Assembly (NCBI GenBank): GCA_003142615.1
Contig: PLMW01000047.1
Location: forward strand, 1-62,103
DNA: 62,103 nt
Direction of reading: 5' to 3'
Source of the DNA: Opitutia bacterium
GTDB lineage: Bacteria; Verrucomicrobiota; Verrucomicrobiia; Opitutales; Opitutaceae
The position numbers and the translations under genes are program-made. Positions 1-7,181 of the stretch are shown here, piece after piece. Under the pieces are notes generated by a model, which worked only from the letters and a program-made list of their open reading frames with translations, was not told the DNA's origin and did not search any database. The first letter of the stretch is position 1; the number at the start of each line of letters is the position of its first letter.

Positions 1-2
1 CG

Positions 3-110
3 GCGGCTAAACGAGCTGGGATTTCTTGGCACGTAGTTTCTTCTGACGGCAGAACTGACCTGCTGTGCCTGCCGCCAGAGGCGAGCGCGGAGGCGCCGGC
101 CGCGCCTTAG
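3..110 (+). CDS. C-terminal end of an unidentified element gene (partial)
   Basis: One forward frame is open from the window edge to a TAG at 108-110 and encodes 35 residues ending in an Ala/Pro/Glu-rich tail (PPEASAEAPAAP). Only the 3' end is present. Given the capsid gene that follows, it may belong to an upstream head or packaging gene, but no motif allows a name. Confidence 0.4.
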   Translation, partial: AAKRAGISWHVVSSDGRTDLLCLPPEASAEAPAAP

Positions 111-250
111 ACGTAGATCAAACATTTTGGTGAGGCGGCGGTCCTTCAAGGTATTCATTCCGCCGGCCTCATCGGGGCTCGCGCGGAGTCGTTTCCCGAA
201 CGGGCCTCAGAGGGTCGGGGCGGTTTCTCGTCATTTCCGCCCTCCTCACT

Positions 251-281
251 AGGGCCGTCCAGCAATGGGCGGCCCTTTTTA
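251..281 (+). terminator. Intrinsic terminator upstream of the capsid gene
   Basis: AGGGCCG at 251-257 pairs exactly with CGGCCCT at 270-276, and a T run follows (276-280). This is a classical Rho-independent terminator for the gene that ends near 110. Confidence 0.75.
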
Positions 282-376
282 TTGTGCCCATATGGGGCCG
301 CCAGATTCGCATGGCGGAGCGACGGTCGATGGCCCGTTCCGGCCGAAGGGCACCCCGAAAGTACGATTTTTGAGCG

Positions 377-382
377 TATAAT
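377..382 (+). promoter_or_regulatory. Possible -10 element for the capsid operon
   Basis: A perfect TATAAT hexamer stands about 125 bp before the capsid start codon and downstream of the terminator at 251-281. No recognisable -35 hexamer sits at the right distance, so this is a position-based suggestion only. Confidence 0.3.
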
Positions 383-506
383 TTGACGGAATTGGCGCGG
401 GGTCTTGAACGGGAGTGTCTGGAGCGATGGGGCCAAACCCACGTGGAAGTAGCTCGGGGAACTCGGACGAAGTGTCAGCAACCGCAATCTCCAACTTTCC
501 ACGTTT

Positions 507-1835
507 ATGGATAATTCTCAAGATACCGTGATCACCGAAGAAAACCTTCGGGAGATCGTCACCGCGTCCGTCAAGGCCGCACTCCCCTCGAACCCCACCG
601 CCGAGCAGGTGAAGGCCATCGTGGTCGATGCGCTGAAGAACACGCGCACGCCCTCGCGCATGGAGCACGAAGATCGCTCTGCGGAGATCGAGTACCCGAT
701 CTCGCACCGCTCCGGCAATCTCTCGATCGCCGAGAAGCAGCTCCTCAATGTCTGTATGAAAAAGGAGCAGGATGCCGACATCCCCGAGTCCATGCTGAAG
801 GACGCAGATCGGCGCGGCCTGCACGCCGAAAAGAAATTCATCGAGCGGCTGGGTCGCAAGGACTTCACCGCGGGCGGCACCGGGGCCGGTTCCGACTTCA
901 TGAACTTCAGCCTGTCGAGCAATCTGTATCAGCGGCTGTACCTCGCGAGCGAACTCGCGCAGCGCATGGCCGCCCAAGAAATACAGATGCCAACGAACCC
1001 GTTCAGCCTGCCGCTGGCGACGACTCGCCCGCGGTTCTGGTCGGGCGTGGCGGAAATGGCCGCTCCGTCCGGTTCAAACCCCGGCACCGCCCGCCCGGTG
1101 TTAACAGCGCAGAAATTGACCGGCATGGTGCCGTACAGCGACGAAGCGGACGAGGATAGCATCATCGCCATCCTCCCGTTGCTGATGAAGCAACTCGGTG
1201 ATGCTGCGGCCGAGGCGTATGAAACAGCGGTTATCAACGGCGATACCCTGAACGGTGCCTCCGGGGCGATGGACGTGTCCGGTGCGGCCGGTGATCCGGT
1301 CAATATGTGGGACGGCATTCGCAAGCTCGCGCTCGCGCAGGCCGCCCTGAAGGTGTCACTCGCTACGGGTGGCATCTCTGCCGCCAACATCGGTGCCATG
1401 CGCAAGGCACTTGGAAAATGGGGTGTTGTTCCCTCGGCTCTCTTGATCGTTGCCGGGACGAACGGCTACAACGATCTCGTTTTACTACCTGAGACGCTCA
1501 CTGCGGAGAAGGCCGGAGGCCGTGACGCCGCCCGGATCTTCACCGGCCGGGCTCCGAGCCTGTTCGGCATCGACATCGTGCCCTCCGCACACAACCGCGA
1601 AGACCTGAACGCCTCGGGCGTGTACGACAACAGCACCACGACCAAGGGTTCAATCCTCATGCTCCACCTGCCGAGCTGGATTCCGGGGGTGCGCCGGGGT
1701 TTCGTTGCCGAAACTTGGAGAGATCCGAGGGCCGGAGCGAATTACGTGGTGGCGGCCTTCCGAAGAGCTTTCATACCAATGGAATCTCTCGCGAACACGA
1801 AAGCGGCCGTCGTCGGCTACAACTACAGTAGTTAG
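507..1835 (+). CDS. Phage major capsid protein, HK97 fold
   Basis: This 442-residue protein resembles HK97-type major capsid proteins. The first ~110 residues are charged and helical, as expected for a scaffolding delta domain. The rest is a capsid-like body with the typical stretch AAEAYETAVINGD near residue 240 and a C-terminal segment containing GFVAETWRDPRAGANYVV and AFRRAFIPME. The ATG at 507 is the only good start; no strong Shine-Dalgarno sequence precedes it. It would form the shell of the particle. No prohead protease gene follows, so cleavage of the delta domain, if it occurs, needs a protease encoded outside the window. The family call is by sequence style, not by search. Confidence 0.8.
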   Translation: MDNSQDTVITEENLREIVTASVKAALPSNPTAEQVKAIVVDALKNTRTPSRMEHEDRSAEIEYPISHRSGNLSIAEKQLLNVCMKKEQDADIPESMLKDADRRGLHAEKKFIERLGRKDFTAGGTGAGSDFMNFSLSSNLYQRLYLASELAQRMAAQEIQMPTNPFSLPLATTRPRFWSGVAEMAAPSGSNPGTARPVLTAQKLTGMVPYSDEADEDSIIAILPLLMKQLGDAAAEAYETAVINGDTLNGASGAMDVSGAAGDPVNMWDGIRKLALAQAALKVSLATGGISAANIGAMRKALGKWGVVPSALLIVAGTNGYNDLVLLPETLTAEKAGGRDAARIFTGRAPSLFGIDIVPSAHNREDLNASGVYDNSTTTKGSILMLHLPSWIPGVRRGFVAETWRDPRAGANYVVAAFRRAFIPMESLANTKAAVVGYNYSS

Positions 1836-1857
1836 TGGATGACAGTCTGATTTGAGG

Positions 1858-1884
1858 CCCGCCTCCGAAAATCGGGGGCGGGCT
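1858..1884 (+). terminator. Hairpin between capsid and small terminase genes
   Basis: Two 12-nt arms (1858-1869 and 1873-1884) pair with one mismatch around a 3-nt loop and are followed by a short TTT. With so few T residues it may attenuate rather than end transcription, lowering terminase expression relative to capsid expression. Confidence 0.5.
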
Positions 1885-1906
1885 TTCCTACCAAACGAAG
1901 GAAAAA

Positions 1907-2491
1907 ATGGACGCCACCCCCAGCCGTACCGGTGCCAAGCGCGGAGCCAAGCCCGGCCCCAAACGCAACGCAGTGCAGAAAGCCGCCGATCTAGCCCTGA
2001 TGGAGCAGCTCGCCTTGAGGGGTACATCGCAGGCTCAGATCGCTTCAGCGATTGGGGACAAGCACGGTCGCAAAATATCGAGGCAGATGGTGTCCTACAC
2101 TTTACTGAAGCTCGCGAAGAGCTGGGAAGAGGCCGCAGCCGAATCGCTCCGTGCGACACGCGCAAAGGCTTTTCGGAAATTGGATCTGACAGAGGCGGAG
2201 GCTTGGGCGGCTTGGGATCGATCACGGGGAGGGAAAGAGGTCGGCAATCCTGCGTTTCTCAAAACGATCCTCGATGTTCACGACCGTCGTGCGCGACTCG
2301 CCGGACTCGACGTGCAACGCACGGAGATCAGCGGCCCCAACGGCTCGCCAGTTCAGCTTGAAGCCGCCAGCCCACTCGCGCCGCTCACTGATAAGGACAA
2401 GGTTGAGTTGCTGCGCCGCCACCTTGCTCGATTGGAGAGCACCGTGCGGGAGCGCGAGAAGACCGAGGCCCCGGCCGCGCCAGCCGGATGA
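1907..2491 (+). CDS. Small terminase subunit-like DNA-binding protein
   Basis: This 194-residue protein begins with a Lys/Arg/Pro-rich segment and a helix-turn-helix-like region (about residues 28-70, ALRGTSQAQIASAIG then ISRQMVSYTLLKL). A helical region and the conserved-looking C-terminal stretch VHDRRARLAGLDVQRTE follow. Small terminases recognise phage DNA and load the large subunit. The start is well placed, with AAGGA just upstream of ATG 1907. It ends 4 bp before the large-terminase start, so the two are probably translationally coupled. The position next to terL is the main support for the name. Confidence 0.65.
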   Translation: MDATPSRTGAKRGAKPGPKRNAVQKAADLALMEQLALRGTSQAQIASAIGDKHGRKISRQMVSYTLLKLAKSWEEAAAESLRATRAKAFRKLDLTEAEAWAAWDRSRGGKEVGNPAFLKTILDVHDRRARLAGLDVQRTEISGPNGSPVQLEAASPLAPLTDKDKVELLRRHLARLESTVREREKTEAPAAPAG

Positions 2492-2495
2492 TCTC

Positions 2496-3917
2496 ATGGA
2501 CAGCGCCGCTCCAGTCTACCCGACCGACGATGACGCGCTGCGCATGGCGTGCACCGACAGCCTCATCACGTTCGCGGAGTTGGACCCGAATTATAGAGCC
2601 GCGGCTCTCCACCGGCTCCTCGCACAGAAACTGGAGCAGGTGTACCGGCGTGAGATCCGGCGTCTTGCGATCAGTTGTCCTCCTCGAATGGGGAAGAGTC
2701 TCTTGGCCTCCGCCAAGTTCCCCGCTTGGGCGCTGCACAAGACCCCACGGCTCGAAATAATTGGCACCTCCTACAGTGCAGAGCTTGCCGAGCAGTTCAG
2801 CCAGAAAGCGAAGGGCGTTCTCACATCTCCGCCGTACGCCCAGCTCTACCCGGCCATCCTTGATCCAACACTGGATCGGGCGCGGGAGTGGAAGACCAAG
2901 GAGGGGGGCCGCTACTTCGCGACGGGTGTGGGTGGCGGACTTACTGGTCGGGGCTGTGACATCCTACTGCTTGATGACGTTGTGAAAAATCGCGACGAAG
3001 CCGATTCCGAGACGCTGCGCGAATTGCTTTGGGGCTGGTACATCAGCACAGCCCTGACCCGGCTCGCGCCTGACGGCGTGGTGATCGTCATCGGTACTCG
3101 TTGGCATGAGGATGATCTAATAGGCCGCCTCACGAACCCCGAGCGTGTGCGCCAGCTAGAAGACGCTGGTCACGGCGCGAAGTTTGAGGTGTTGAATCTC
3201 GAAGCCATCTGCGAGAACCCGGAGACAGACCCGCTGCATCGGAAGCTCGGCGAATCACTGTGGCCTGAGCGATGGCCAGTCAAAAAATTGCTCGAGATCA
3301 AAGCGGACATCGGATCTCGCGAGTTCGCTGGATTGTATCAGGGCCGCCCGGCTGCTCCGGGTGGAAATCTGTGTGACATCTCGAAGATCCAGTTCATCGA
3401 ACGCGCTGAGGTGCCGACCGGCTTGCGAATTGTTCGCGGCTGGGACTGTGCCCTTGGGGTCGCGGCCCATAACGACTATTCGTGCGGCGCGTTAGTCGGA
3501 GTCGACCCCGCGACCGGCAACACCTACCTGCTCGGAATGAGCCGCGGTCGGCGGCGCTGGCCGGAACAGAAAGCCCTGATCATTGGACTTGCAGAGCAAG
3601 AAGCCGAGACCGTCTGGAAGATCGCGTTTGAGACGGCGGCCGCATGGTCCACCTGTCACGACGAACTCAAACAAGCTCTGCGCGGGAGGGTTCGCGTCGA
3701 AGCCGTGTTGCCGACAGTAAGCAAGGAGGCTCGCGCCCAGCCTTGGCTGAACCGCGTGGACGCCGGACAGTTCTTTGTCGTGCGCGGGCAGTGGAACGCC
3801 GATTTCATCAGCGAACTGGAGCAGTTTCCGAACGGCCGTCACGACGATCAGGTCGACGCGGTGAGTATCGCCTACCAGATCGCCGGGAAAAAGCCGCAGG
3901 TTATCTGTGTAGCCTGA
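2496..3917 (+). CDS. Phage terminase large subunit
   Basis: This 473-residue packaging motor is complete. Its ATPase domain has a Walker A-like CPPRMGKS (residues 61-68), a Walker B DILLLDD (155-161) and a coupling motif GTRWHEDDL (200-208). The C-terminal nuclease domain starts near RGWDCAL (314-320) and ends with GRHDDQVDAVSIAY, which carries the acidic metal ligands. It translocates DNA into the prohead and cuts at the end. The ATG at 2496 is preferred over earlier in-frame codons because those overlap the small terminase gene. All catalytic motifs are intact, so the packaging enzyme is probably functional. Confidence 0.93.
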   Translation: MDSAAPVYPTDDDALRMACTDSLITFAELDPNYRAAALHRLLAQKLEQVYRREIRRLAISCPPRMGKSLLASAKFPAWALHKTPRLEIIGTSYSAELAEQFSQKAKGVLTSPPYAQLYPAILDPTLDRAREWKTKEGGRYFATGVGGGLTGRGCDILLLDDVVKNRDEADSETLRELLWGWYISTALTRLAPDGVVIVIGTRWHEDDLIGRLTNPERVRQLEDAGHGAKFEVLNLEAICENPETDPLHRKLGESLWPERWPVKKLLEIKADIGSREFAGLYQGRPAAPGGNLCDISKIQFIERAEVPTGLRIVRGWDCALGVAAHNDYSCGALVGVDPATGNTYLLGMSRGRRRWPEQKALIIGLAEQEAETVWKIAFETAAAWSTCHDELKQALRGRVRVEAVLPTVSKEARAQPWLNRVDAGQFFVVRGQWNADFISELEQFPNGRHDDQVDAVSIAYQIAGKKPQVICVA

Positions 3918-3968
3918 ACAATTTGAGGACGGGGTTCCTATCGGTTTCATGTCCCTGCCCTCCCCTGC

Positions 3969-4004
3969 GAGGGCCACTTCTCGGACGGAGCGGCCCTCTT
4001 TTTT
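3969..4004 (+). terminator. Intrinsic terminator after terL
   Basis: GAGGGCC at 3969-3975 pairs with GGCCCTC at 3992-3998, followed by six T residues. It closes the capsid/terminase unit about 50 bp after the terL stop codon. Confidence 0.8.
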
Positions 4005-4059
4005 CAAGGCCATTTTGGGCTAGACCCGAGTCGGTGAGTTGGCACAACGGCGTGCTGGC

Positions 4060-4395
4060 ATGATGCAAGGTTTTGCACCTGAAACGCTCATCCCTGATCC
4101 TTGGCCCGCAGCCACAGACCCGGCATGGCATTTCGTGAGTAGTCGAATTCTTCGCCACTTCATCTATGCGATGAGTTACCCGATGCGCATGGCCGGTCAG
4201 CAGCCGCCCGTGAGTAGCAGACTGCGCTTGGCGCACCCCGATGACGAGGAGATGATCGAGCAGCTACGGGCGATCAATAACGGCGAGATGCCGGAGGAAT
4301 ACGACCCCGAGACCGGCCGCGCCTTCCCCCGGCCGCGCGTATGGCGCTGGGAATGCGAGTGGGTGCCAGTCTGGATCATCGAACTCCCGGCGTGA
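4060..4395 (+). CDS. Hypothetical protein of the phage-like element
   Basis: The frame encodes about 111 residues from ATG 4060; a later ATG at 4171 would give a 74-residue product. The C-terminal half is acidic and then Trp/Pro-rich (RPRVWRWECEWVPVWIIELPA is the last part). No family is recognised. It stands alone between the terL terminator and the secreted/membrane pair, on the same strand. Coding is supported only by frame length and residue composition. Confidence 0.4.
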   Translation: MMQGFAPETLIPDPWPAATDPAWHFVSSRILRHFIYAMSYPMRMAGQQPPVSSRLRLAHPDDEEMIEQLRAINNGEMPEEYDPETGRAFPRPRVWRWECEWVPVWIIELPA

Positions 4396-4472
4396 CCGTG
4401 AAGGCCGCGCCAGCTCCAAGCAGTCGGTAACAGGATTGACCCCGTTTTCGCGGAGTGCTTGGTTCGTCGATC

Positions 4473-4985
4473 ATGAAAAAGCTCTTCCGGCTGCTTTTTC
4501 TCGTCCTCTTGATGTTGGCTGTGGGGCTGGTGGCCAAGGACGTTTCCGTGAAGGGCTACTACCGGAAAGACGGAACCTACGTTGCCCCTTATCACCGCAC
4601 CTCGCCGAACAACACGAAGAACGACAACTATTCGACGGAGGGCAACATCAACCCGTACACCGGGAAGCCCGGCACCAAACCCCGAGATCCCCCCGCCGAT
4701 GCACCGGCCGCCCCGGCTCAGGCAGCACCAAGCGAAGCCGAGAAGACCCCAGAGGCCCCAGCGAACGTCTCCCCGGCGATGACCCGGAAAGATCGTTGGC
4801 ACAGTCTGAACAGCAAGATGGAGGCGGCCGACGTGGAGAAACTCCTTGGAAAGCCTGAGACCACGGAGCAGGCCACCCTGCTGACGTGGAAATACCCTGA
4901 CGGTGAGGTCGTCTTCGCAAACGGTCACGTCCTAGGCTGGCGACAGAGCAGCGACTCCACGGCTGACGCCAGCGAACGCCAATGA
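4473..4985 (+). CDS. Secreted or membrane-anchored protein with a BamE-like C-terminus
   Basis: From ATG 4473 the protein is 170 residues. It begins with a signal sequence (MKKLFRLLFLVLLMLAVGLV). The next part, with VKGYYRKDGTYVAPYHRT and NINPYTGKPGT, is a short module often found in exported proteins of mobile elements. A Pro/Ala-rich linker follows. The last ~55 residues (ADVEKLLGKPETTEQ, then YPDGEVVFANGHVLGW) look like a SmpA/BamE-type repeat. It overlaps the next gene by 4 bp (ATGA), so both are probably made together. The role is unknown; envelope placement would suit an accessory prophage gene that changes the host surface. Confidence 0.7.
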   Translation: MKKLFRLLFLVLLMLAVGLVAKDVSVKGYYRKDGTYVAPYHRTSPNNTKNDNYSTEGNINPYTGKPGTKPRDPPADAPAAPAQAAPSEAEKTPEAPANVSPAMTRKDRWHSLNSKMEAADVEKLLGKPETTEQATLLTWKYPDGEVVFANGHVLGWRQSSDSTADASERQ

Positions 4986-5473
4986 CACTCGCAGCAAAAA
5001 AGGGACTGGTCTTGGGGCTGAAAATGCTGCCGGTCGTCATCTCGGTTATCAGCCTGATCTTCGCGGGCTTGGCGTTTCATCGGCAGACAGTCGAGTCAGA
5101 GATGCAGCTCTGGAACTCGCTCCGCAGGGAGTTCGATCGCGACATGAAGAAAGAGCGCAAGGCGTGTGGCGCGGCGTTCGAGAAGGGGGATCTGCAAGCC
5201 CAGTACGGCCCCGTGATGGACTTCTTCGAGACCGTTGGGTTTCTGGTGCACAGCGGGCGAATCCACGACGATCTGTTCGACAACACTTGGGGTTATTATT
5301 TCTCCGGGTATTTTCAAGCGACCAAGCCGTTTATGGTCGAAGAAAGAAAGCGAGATCCATCCACTTACGAAGAAGTGTTTTGGCTGGCCAAGAGGTTCCC
5401 GGCAGACCGGGGTTTAACCACGCCCGACGATCTGAAGGCATTTTTCGAGGACGAGAAGAACCTCCCCGAGTGA
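4982..5473 (+). CDS. DUF4760-like membrane protein
   Basis: This 163-residue protein has one N-terminal membrane segment (about residues 10-32, GLKMLPVVISVISLIFAGLA). A cytoplasmic helical domain follows with LWNSLRREFDRDM and VMDFFETVGFLVHSGRIHDDLF. This pattern fits the DUF4760 family, of unknown function. Its ATG overlaps the stop of the preceding secreted-protein gene in an ATGA junction, implying coupled translation and possibly a joint envelope function. Family assignment is by recognition. Confidence 0.65.
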   Translation: MTLAAKKGLVLGLKMLPVVISVISLIFAGLAFHRQTVESEMQLWNSLRREFDRDMKKERKACGAAFEKGDLQAQYGPVMDFFETVGFLVHSGRIHDDLFDNTWGYYFSGYFQATKPFMVEERKRDPSTYEEVFWLAKRFPADRGLTTPDDLKAFFEDEKNLPE

Positions 5474-5519
5474 GTGTGGCTACTCGACAGCGGAGCCTCA
5501 CCTCGTTAACCATCGCGGC

Positions 5520-5957
5520 ATGAGCACACCCGCCCGACCGAAGCTGTTCACTGCCGCGCTGGAGAACCTGATGCAGACCAGCGGCGTGAACCAAGTCGAA
5601 CTGGCCCAGCGCACGGGCATCGCGATCAGCAGGATCAACAACTACCTCAAGGGTCACTATCGCACGATCAAACCCCCACACGTCGGCGCGATCGCGGAAG
5701 CCTTGGGCGGTGGAGCGGCCGGCGGGGTACTGGTCGAGGCATATCTCTTCGACCTGCTCCCGGACTCGTGCCGGGGTCTCATCGAAGTCCGTTGGCCCGG
5801 AATGAAGACCGGCGAACGGTGGGCCGTGCCAACCAAAGGACTCAGCCGGGCGTTCGCTGGCCAGCTCGAAGACCTGTATCGGCTCTGCGCATCGAGTGCC
5901 AAGGTCCGCCAGCGCACGGCCGAATGGATCGCCTTGATGCGGGAGACGAAGGGCTGA
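5520..5957 (+). CDS. XRE-family transcriptional regulator in the phage-like element
   Basis: This 145-residue protein has a Cro/C1-type helix-turn-helix in residues ~9-52 (VNQVELAQRTGIAISRINNY). A C-terminal helical domain contains AYLFDLLPDS. It closely resembles the chromosomal regulator at 17397-17858 through the HTH and the first part of the C-terminal domain. It may control the element's genes. It sits 46 bp after the preceding gene and is followed after 6 bp by the HNH gene, so the two are probably co-transcribed. Confidence 0.8.
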   Translation: MSTPARPKLFTAALENLMQTSGVNQVELAQRTGIAISRINNYLKGHYRTIKPPHVGAIAEALGGGAAGGVLVEAYLFDLLPDSCRGLIEVRWPGMKTGERWAVPTKGLSRAFAGQLEDLYRLCASSAKVRQRTAEWIALMRETKG

Positions 5958-5963
5958 CGCCAT

Positions 5964-6326
5964 ATGCCGAATCCACAGCTCACCCCAGTTCAGAGAGAGA
6001 AGCTCTTCGCCCCGCTATTCAATCGCGTCCTAAGGGAGCTGGCCGACACGTCCTGCGGCGACGTGCGACTCCACTGGGCACTTCGAAGAAAGCTCGCCAA
6101 GGAGCTGACCTATCTGGAGCGGGGCACGCCCACGCATCGAAAGCGACTCAAGGCCAAGAAATACTCGGAGCAGTGGGCGCTCTGTGCGATCTGCGGACGA
6201 GTGCTGCCGTACAAGAACACGGAGTTGGACCGACTCGACGCCTTCGGCGGCTACACGGAAGCGAACACGCGTTTGGTTCATCATGCCTGCCATATTGCAG
6301 ACCAGAAACGGAAGAAGTACGCCTAG
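5964..6326 (+). CDS. HNH-like zinc-binding protein
   Basis: This 120-residue protein carries a CAICG zinc knuckle near residue 74 and a C-terminal ELDRLDAFGGYTEANTRLVH segment followed by HACH, the layout of small phage HNH nucleases that help terminase cut DNA. The position where many HNH enzymes have the first catalytic His reads D-R-L-D, as in the DRIDN-type HNH-like variants, so catalytic ability is uncertain. It is the last gene before the attachment scar. Context supports a packaging or recombination role. Confidence 0.65.
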   Translation: MPNPQLTPVQREKLFAPLFNRVLRELADTSCGDVRLHWALRRKLAKELTYLERGTPTHRKRLKAKKYSEQWALCAICGRVLPYKNTELDRLDAFGGYTEANTRLVHHACHIADQKRKKYA

Positions 6327-6486
6327 GTTCAAACGGGCTATGCCCGCCATCACAGTGAGGGGAGATCGCCAAGCGTGGGGCAGCAGACGCGGCGCTGCGG
6401 GCATAATCTCGCCAGACAGAAACCGCGTAAGCGAATTGGTCTAGGAATTGGACCCTTGCCGGGCTTGACGTGCGACGGTCCGCCGT

Positions 6487-6546
6487 TGCGTTTCTGTTGC
6501 AGAAATACAGACGCATTTAAGCGTTTTGGTGCGTTTCTGTGCGTCT
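6487..6546. repeat. Direct and inverted repeats next to the attachment site
   Basis: The 11-mer TGCGTTTCTGT occurs at 6487-6497 and again at 6530-6540. AGACGCA at 6509-6515 is the inverse of TGCGTCT at 6540-6546. Such repeats within ~100 bp of a tRNA scar resemble arm-type integrase or excisionase sites. The noncoding stretch from 6327 to 6587 holds nothing else that I recognise. Confidence 0.4.
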
Positions 6547-6587
6547 CCTTACCTATGAGAATTCTACTTCAGAGGGTAGTTCTTGGA

Positions 6588-6647
6588 TTGCTAAACCGTT
6601 GACGGGGTTAAACCCGTCCGGGGGTTCGAATCCCCCTCTCTCCGCCA
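6588..6647 (+). other. 3' fragment of tRNA-Ser(GCU): attachment scar of the element
   Basis: The sequence reads from an anticodon loop (TTGCTAA at 6588-6594) through a long variable arm (ACGGG/CCCGT), a perfect 5-bp T stem with loop TTCGAAT, the acceptor strand TCTCTCC, discriminator G and encoded CCA. The long variable arm and GCT anticodon identify serine. No matching 5' acceptor strand (GGAGAGA) is found upstream and the 5' anticodon stem does not pair, so this is not a complete tRNA gene but the duplicated 3' end left by integration. Confidence 0.8.
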
Positions 6648-6737
6648 GCCTTCGCTCTGCGAGCTACGGCTCGGTGTAGCCAGCTCTTTCACGGAGCCGG
6701 CTCTACGTTTCCACGCGGGCTGTTGCCTGCGGATTTT

Positions 6738-7154
6738 TCACCTGGCCTTGAGCAGGAGCACGGGCACGCTGACGCTGTGCCGCACTCGTCTGGATGTTGA
6801 CCCGAGAAACAGGTCGGCCAGGAAGCGGTGTCCGTGAGTGCTCATCGCCACCAAGTCGCAGCTTTTTCCCCGAACCCACTTGACGATTTGTTCGCCCGGT
6901 TCGCCGAAAGCCAATTCTGCCTCGGTCGGGATGCCCGCGGATTGAAACTCGGCTTGCAGATTCTGCAGATACGCCGTGTCTTCGGCGATCTCGGGGCTGA
7001 CCGCGTCGGCTCCATAGGTTCGTGCCGCCCAGCCATCGGCCACGTGAAGCAATACGACCCGGCTGTGCAGAAGGTCCGCGAGTTTTTTGATGTGCTCAAC
7101 GATTGCCCGGTCGGTCGGGGTGCCGTCCAATGTCACGAGAATGGTTTTATACAT
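6738..7154 (-). CDS. Universal stress protein, UspA family
   Basis: This 138-residue single-domain protein has the Rossmann-like Usp layout: MYKTILVTLDGTPTDRAI at the N-terminus, a central LAFGEPGEQIVKWV region, and the nucleotide-binding C-terminal motif STHGHRFLADLFLGSTSRRV (G-x2-G-x9-G-S/T type). It probably binds ATP and supports stress survival in the cytoplasm. It is transcribed in the same direction as mntH and lies 27 bp after its stop codon, so the two may share a transcript. Confidence 0.88.
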   Translation of the reverse strand: MYKTILVTLDGTPTDRAIVEHIKKLADLLHSRVVLLHVADGWAARTYGADAVSPEIAEDTAYLQNLQAEFQSAGIPTEAELAFGEPGEQIVKWVRGKSCDLVAMSTHGHRFLADLFLGSTSRRVRHSVSVPVLLLKAR

Positions 7155-7181
7155 GCGTCATCCTTTCCTGCCATGCAGCCT

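Larger units (their letters stand above)
111..506. other. Intergenic region upstream of the capsid gene
   Basis: No convincing coding frame lies here. The region holds an intrinsic terminator at 251-281 and a possible -10 box (TATAAT at 377-382), with no clear -35 partner 17 bp upstream. It probably separates one transcription unit from the capsid/terminase unit. Confidence 0.5.
1..6647. mobile_element. Right portion of an integrated phage-like element
   Basis: Phage structural and packaging genes run left to right and end at a 3' tRNA-Ser fragment. In tRNA-site integration the intact tRNA stays at the integrase side and a duplicated 3' fragment marks the far end, so this window holds the far end. 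The left end, the integrase and any portal, protease or tail genes would lie before position 1. Between the capsid gene and the scar no portal, protease or tail gene is visible. It could be a prophage, a decayed prophage, or a capsid-encoding satellite; the sequence here does not separate these. Confidence 0.75.

Noticed and set aside
6327-6647. Complete or intron-containing tRNA-Ser
   Set aside because: No 5' acceptor strand matching TCTCTCC and no D arm in front; better explained as an integration scar.
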